A stretch of DNA of 33,551 nt, taken from positions 1 through 33,551 of the forward strand of contig JAFWUC010000023.1 of NCBI GenBank assembly GCA_017518705.1, read 5' to 3'. The DNA comes from Clostridia bacterium. Its GTDB lineage: Bacteria > Bacillota_A > Clostridia > Christensenellales > Aristaeellaceae. The notes beneath the pieces were generated by a model, which searched no databases, had not been told where the DNA came from, and worked only from the letters and a program-made list of their open reading frames with translations. Below, piece after piece: positions 30,518-33,551 of the stretch. The number at the start of each line of letters is the position of its first letter. Positions within the stretch are counted from its first letter, which is position 1. The position numbers were made by a program, and so were the translations under genes.

Positions 30518-31375
30518 ATGAAAATCGCGGTATCGAGCTACAGCTTTTCCCAGGCCCTGAACGACGAGCGCATGAACATGATGGACATTATCCCCACCGC
30601 CCGCAAGATGGGTTACGAGGGCGTGGAGATAGTGCGCGGCGGCCTGTCCCACGCAGAGATGCTTTCCCTTGCGGGGGAACTGGAAAAGCAGTCCCGCGAC
30701 GAGGGCATCCCCATAATCGCCTACATGGTAGGCGCGGATTTCCTCAAAAACGGGCTGGACAAACAGGTCGAGACGCTGAAGACCGAACTGGAGGTGGCCG
30801 CGCGGCTGAACACCAAGCGCATGCGCCACGATTCCACCGGCGGCAGGGACGCCGACGGCAGGCAGTACACAGTGGAGGAGGCGCTGCCCATAGTGGCGGA
30901 AGGCTACCGCAGGGTCACCGAGTACGCCGCGGGGCTGGGCATCCACACCATGATAGAGAACCACGGCTACTTCTTCCAGCATTCCAGCCGGGTAAAGAAG
31001 CTGATCGAGACCGTGGACCATCCCAACTTCGGCTGGCTGGTGGACATGGGCAACTTCATGTGCGCGGACGAGAAGGGCGAGGACGCCCTTAAGGTGGCCG
31101 CCCCCATGGCGGTGCACGCCCACGCCAAGGACTTCTTCTTCAAGGCTGCGGGCGAGTACGTGCCGCCCCAGGGCTGGTTCGGCACCGCGGGCGGCAACCA
31201 CCTGCGCGGCGCCATAATCGGCCACGGCGTGGTGAACGTGCCGAAGTGCCTGAAGCTTCTGAAGGACGCGGGCTACGACCACTGGCTGAGCGTGGAGTTC
31301 GAGGGCATGGAGGACTGCATAAAGGCGCTGGAGTACGATCTTAGCAACCTTAAGGGAATGCTCGGGCAGTGCTGA
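30518..31375 (+). CDS. Sugar phosphate isomerase/epimerase family TIM-barrel protein
   Basis: A 285-residue protein of the AP endonuclease 2/xylose isomerase-like barrel family. Putative metal ligands are E147 (in TMIENHG), D176 (in LVDMGN), H202 (in HAHAKD) and E260 (in LSVEFEG), spaced as in inosose isomerases, hydroxypyruvate isomerases and ketose epimerases. Members act on sugars, inositols or related polyols; the substrate is not visible. No sugar kinase or dehydrogenase is adjacent. An AAAGGA site precedes the ATG. Its last codons overlap the start of trmO. Confidence 0.9.
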   Translation: MKIAVSSYSFSQALNDERMNMMDIIPTARKMGYEGVEIVRGGLSHAEMLSLAGELEKQSRDEGIPIIAYMVGADFLKNGLDKQVETLKTELEVAARLNTKRMRHDSTGGRDADGRQYTVEEALPIVAEGYRRVTEYAAGLGIHTMIENHGYFFQHSSRVKKLIETVDHPNFGWLVDMGNFMCADEKGEDALKVAAPMAVHAHAKDFFFKAAGEYVPPQGWFGTAGGNHLRGAIIGHGVVNVPKCLKLLKDAGYDHWLSVEFEGMEDCIKALEYDLSNLKGMLGQC

Positions 31376-32022
31376 TACGGCCCGTCGCCCGGGTGGAGAA
31401 CGCGTTTCCCACCAAGTTCGGCCTGCCCCGCCAGAGCGGGCTGTGTCCGGACTTAAGAAGCGTGATCCGCTTCGAGAAGGAGTTTTCGGGGCCGGACTGG
31501 ATACGGGGGATACGGGAGTTTTCCCACCTGTGGCTGGTGTGGGGCTTTGACGAAGCGCCCTCAAAAAGCGCCACCGTGCGCCCGCCCAAACTGGGCCAGA
31601 ACGAAAGAAAAGGCGTGTTCGCCACCCGCTCGCCCTTCCGCCCGAACCCCCTGGGGCTCACGCTGGTAAAGCTGGAAAGCGTGAACGGCGACGGCAGCTT
31701 AACCGTGTCGGGCGGGGACATGAAAAGCGGCACGCTGATATACGACATAAAGCCCTACCTGCCCTACGCGGACACCGCGCCGGGCGCCCAAGGCGGCTTC
31801 GGCGAGGAGTTAAAGGGCCTTAAAAGCGCCGTGGTGTTCCCGGAGGAGCTCAAAAAAGGGTTTTCGGAAGAGGAGATAAACACGCTCACCCAGGCGCTTT
31901 CGCTGGACCCCCGGCCCGGATATCAGGACGACCCGGGGCGGATATACGGCTTCGGCTTCGCGGGGAAGGACGTGCGCTTCCGGGCGGAAAACGGCACGAT
32001 ATATGTGACAGAAATAGTCTGA
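31369..32022 (+). CDS. trmO: tRNA (N6-threonylcarbamoyladenosine(37)-N6)-methyltransferase TrmO
   Basis: A 217-residue enzyme that uses S-adenosylmethionine to methylate t6A37 in tRNAs reading ACY codons. It shows the TrmO pattern: RPVARVENAF at the start, KFGLPRQSGL (16-25), FSHLWLVWGFD, ATRSPFRPNPLGLT in the middle, and DIKPYLPYAD. The start is a GTG at 31369 that overlaps the previous stop codon by 7 bp, with AAGGGA 11 nt upstream, so translation is probably coupled. The nearby ATG (31358) is out of frame. Confidence 0.93.
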   Translation: MLIRPVARVENAFPTKFGLPRQSGLCPDLRSVIRFEKEFSGPDWIRGIREFSHLWLVWGFDEAPSKSATVRPPKLGQNERKGVFATRSPFRPNPLGLTLVKLESVNGDGSLTVSGGDMKSGTLIYDIKPYLPYADTAPGAQGGFGEELKGLKSAVVFPEELKKGFSEEEINTLTQALSLDPRPGYQDDPGRIYGFGFAGKDVRFRAENGTIYVTEIV

Positions 32023-32032
32023 GGAGTATCGT

Positions 32033-32731
32033 ATGGGAAATCATCACAACAACAAAAAACTGCTTAGCAGGAAAAAACGCCAGAAAAGGATGCTTTTGGT
32101 GCTGGTGTCCGTGGGAGTGCTGCTGCTGGTCATCGCGGCGGCGTTCATAATCCGCGGCGCGATCGCTCCCAAATACGAACTGGCGGACGAGACGCACCCC
32201 GTGGCCACCCTGACCATGGAAAACGGCAAAAGGATAATCATAGAGCTGTACCCGGAGTGCGCGCCCAACACCGTGGCGAACTTCGTCGAGCTTGCCAACA
32301 GCAAGTTTTACGACGGGCTGACCTTCCACCGCGTCATCCAGGGCTTCATGATCCAGGGCGGCGACCCGGAAGGCACCGGCAGGGGCGGTCCCGGCTACGC
32401 GATAAAGGGCGAGTTCAGCCAGAACGGGTTTGAGGGCAACACCCTGTCTCATACTTTGGGCACCGTGTCTATGGCGAGGCAGTCTATGCCGCTTGAAAGC
32501 GCGGGCAGCCAGTTCTTCATCGTGACCAACGAGACGGAGCAGACCGCGCCCACCTACCTGGACGGCGCGTACGCCGGCTTCGGCAAAGTGGTGTACGGCA
32601 TGGACACCGCGATGGAGATCAGCAGAGTCGCCACGGACCGCAACGATAAACCGACTGCGCCGCAGGTGATCAAGTCCATACGCGTGGACACCAAGGGCGC
32701 GGAATACAAGGCCGAAAAGATAGAAAAATAG
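32033..32731 (+). CDS. Membrane-anchored cyclophilin-type peptidyl-prolyl isomerase
   Basis: A 232-residue isomerase with a very basic start (1-19), one membrane helix (about 20-40) and an external cyclophilin domain (about 55-225). FHRVIQGFMIQGGDP carries the catalytic arginine and surrounding pocket residues, and AGSQFFIVT follows. It should help fold proteins outside the membrane. It lies 10 bp after trmO with a GAGGAG site, and a second, soluble cyclophilin follows 19 bp later. The two domains are clearly related and may result from tandem duplication. Confidence 0.94.
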   Translation: MGNHHNNKKLLSRKKRQKRMLLVLVSVGVLLLVIAAAFIIRGAIAPKYELADETHPVATLTMENGKRIIIELYPECAPNTVANFVELANSKFYDGLTFHRVIQGFMIQGGDPEGTGRGGPGYAIKGEFSQNGFEGNTLSHTLGTVSMARQSMPLESAGSQFFIVTNETEQTAPTYLDGAYAGFGKVVYGMDTAMEISRVATDRNDKPTAPQVIKSIRVDTKGAEYKAEKIEK

Positions 32732-32750
32732 ACGAATACAGGAGGCAGTT

Positions 32751-33266
32751 ATGGCTAATCCCATCGTGACGATAGAAATGGAAAACGGGGACAGGATCAA
32801 ACTTGAGCTATTCCCCGACAAGGCGCCTGAGAGCGTGGGCAATTTCGTGAGCCTGGTCAAAAGCGGCTTTTACGACGGACTGATCTTCCACCGGGTGATC
32901 AGCGGCTTTATGATCCAGGGCGGCGATCCCACCGGCACCGGCATGGGCGGACCCGGCTACCGCATCAAGGGCGAGTTTGCCAGAAACGGCTTTGACAATC
33001 CTCTTAAGCACACCCGCGGCGTGCTCTCCATGGCGCGCTCCTCCCATCCCGACAGCGCTGGCAGCCAGTTCTTCATCATGCACGCGGACGCACCGCATCT
33101 GGACGGCAGCTACGCCGCCTTCGGCAAGGTGATCGAGGGCATGGACGCGGTGGACAAGATCGCTTCGACCGCCACCGACCGCAGCGACCGGCCCCTCGCC
33201 CCGCAGCGCATCAAAAAGGCCACAATCGAAGACTTTGACCAGACCCTTCCCTTCACCAAGCTGTAA
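32751..33266 (+). CDS. Cytoplasmic cyclophilin-type peptidyl-prolyl isomerase
   Basis: A 171-residue, single-domain cyclophilin. It contains FHRVISGFMIQGGDPTGTG, ARSSHPDSAGSQFFIMHAD and YAAFGKVIEGMD, all features of the active family. It has no signal peptide or membrane helix. An AGGAGG site lies just before the ATG. It is the cytoplasmic partner of the anchored copy immediately upstream. Confidence 0.95.
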   Translation: MANPIVTIEMENGDRIKLELFPDKAPESVGNFVSLVKSGFYDGLIFHRVISGFMIQGGDPTGTGMGGPGYRIKGEFARNGFDNPLKHTRGVLSMARSSHPDSAGSQFFIMHADAPHLDGSYAAFGKVIEGMDAVDKIASTATDRSDRPLAPQRIKKATIEDFDQTLPFTKL

Positions 33267-33277
33267 GGAGAATTAAA

Positions 33278-33551
33278 ATGAAGCGCATCGTTTTTCAGGG
33301 CGATTCCATCACCGACGCCCAGCGAAACCGTCAGCACGACGAGTATCCCGGAAACGGCTACCCGACCCTCATCAAGGCCCGCCTGGGCGTGGATCTGCCG
33401 GGTCAGTACGAGTGCCTGAACCGCGGCGTCAGCGGCGACAGGATCGTGGACGTATACGCCCGCATGCGGCGCGACATCGTGCAATTGAAGCCCGATATCG
33501 TCAGCATCCTCATCGGCATCAACGACGTCTGGCACGAGCTGGGCAGCGGAA
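33278..33551 (+). CDS. SGNH/GDSL hydrolase (cut by window end)
   Basis: The first 91 codons of an SGNH-fold esterase or lipase. Block I IVFQGDSITDA contains the nucleophile serine, block II is NRGVSGDR with the oxyanion glycine, and block III is GINDVW with the asparagine. The catalytic Asp-His block lies beyond the window. Start ATG 33278 has AAGGAG (33265-33270) overlapping the stop codon of the preceding cyclophilin, so it belongs to the same transcript. Possible roles are deacetylation of glycans or general esterase activity. Confidence 0.9.
   Translation, partial: MKRIVFQGDSITDAQRNRQHDEYPGNGYPTLIKARLGVDLPGQYECLNRGVSGDRIVDVYARMRRDIVQLKPDIVSILIGINDVWHELGSG

Overview
The window looks like a chromosomal segment of a high-GC member of the Clostridia (Bacillota), probably an uncultured gut or rumen lineage. 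The signs are consensus sigma-A promoters, strong GGAGG-type ribosome binding sites, a butyrate kinase, a YtrA-type GntR/ABC module, DUF6485 and Imm32-like small proteins, and several intracellular plant-glycan hydrolases. No phage genes, transposase, CRISPR array or rRNA were seen. Placement below class level is a guess.

Layout. (1) 1-1330: tRNA-Asn, then one EF-hand-like protein of unknown function, bracketed by two nearly identical terminators. (2) 1359-2002, minus: a small Imm32-like protein and a half-size EamA-type membrane protein. (3) 2280-9150: a glycan-use block with a GH127-type beta-L-arabinofuranosidase, a UroD/MtaA-like protein, a divergent GH43, a DUF6485 protein, a GH5 and the wreck of a DUF4838 gene. 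None of these enzymes has a signal peptide, so they should act on imported oligosaccharides. (4) 9720-11599, minus: a self-regulated GntR(YtrA)/ABC-2 module with a visible operator. (5) 11767-14170: a membrane-anchored protein of unknown function convergent with a membrane-tethered PstS-like protein. (6) 14255-17711, minus: phosphopentomutase followed by two phosphodiester glycosidase paralogues. (7) 17883-20845, minus: Sir2 deacylase, then butyrate kinase and phosphate acetyltransferase. (8) 21123-24732, minus: P1-family peptidase, GH29 fucosidase and a GT4 glycosyltransferase. (9) 24784-29263, minus: an Fe(III)/2-aminoethylphosphonate-type ABC importer with a fused permease. (10) 29383-29916, minus: a LOG-family protein. 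(11) 30036-33551, plus: a run of anchored small protein, sugar isomerase/epimerase, TrmO, two cyclophilins and a truncated SGNH hydrolase.

Four intergenic regions (about 2020-2253, 4113-4409, 9171-9462, 20860-21085) carry the same composite repeat: 7-bp tandem repeats of the GGTCNNT type next to a nested palindrome built on GTGGCAATCCGT/ACGGATTGCCAC. All four lie between minus-strand genes, in the same orientation. Two copies also share a 55-bp module whose hairpin differs by compensatory changes.

The other notable signals are a perfect dyad that joins the butyrate kinase promoter to its ribosome binding site, the collapsed DUF4838 gene, and the terminator-bracketed EF-hand gene beside tRNA-Asn. 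I did not find a complete, clearly new multi-gene system. The most promising undescribed material is the repeat family and the butyrate kinase control region.
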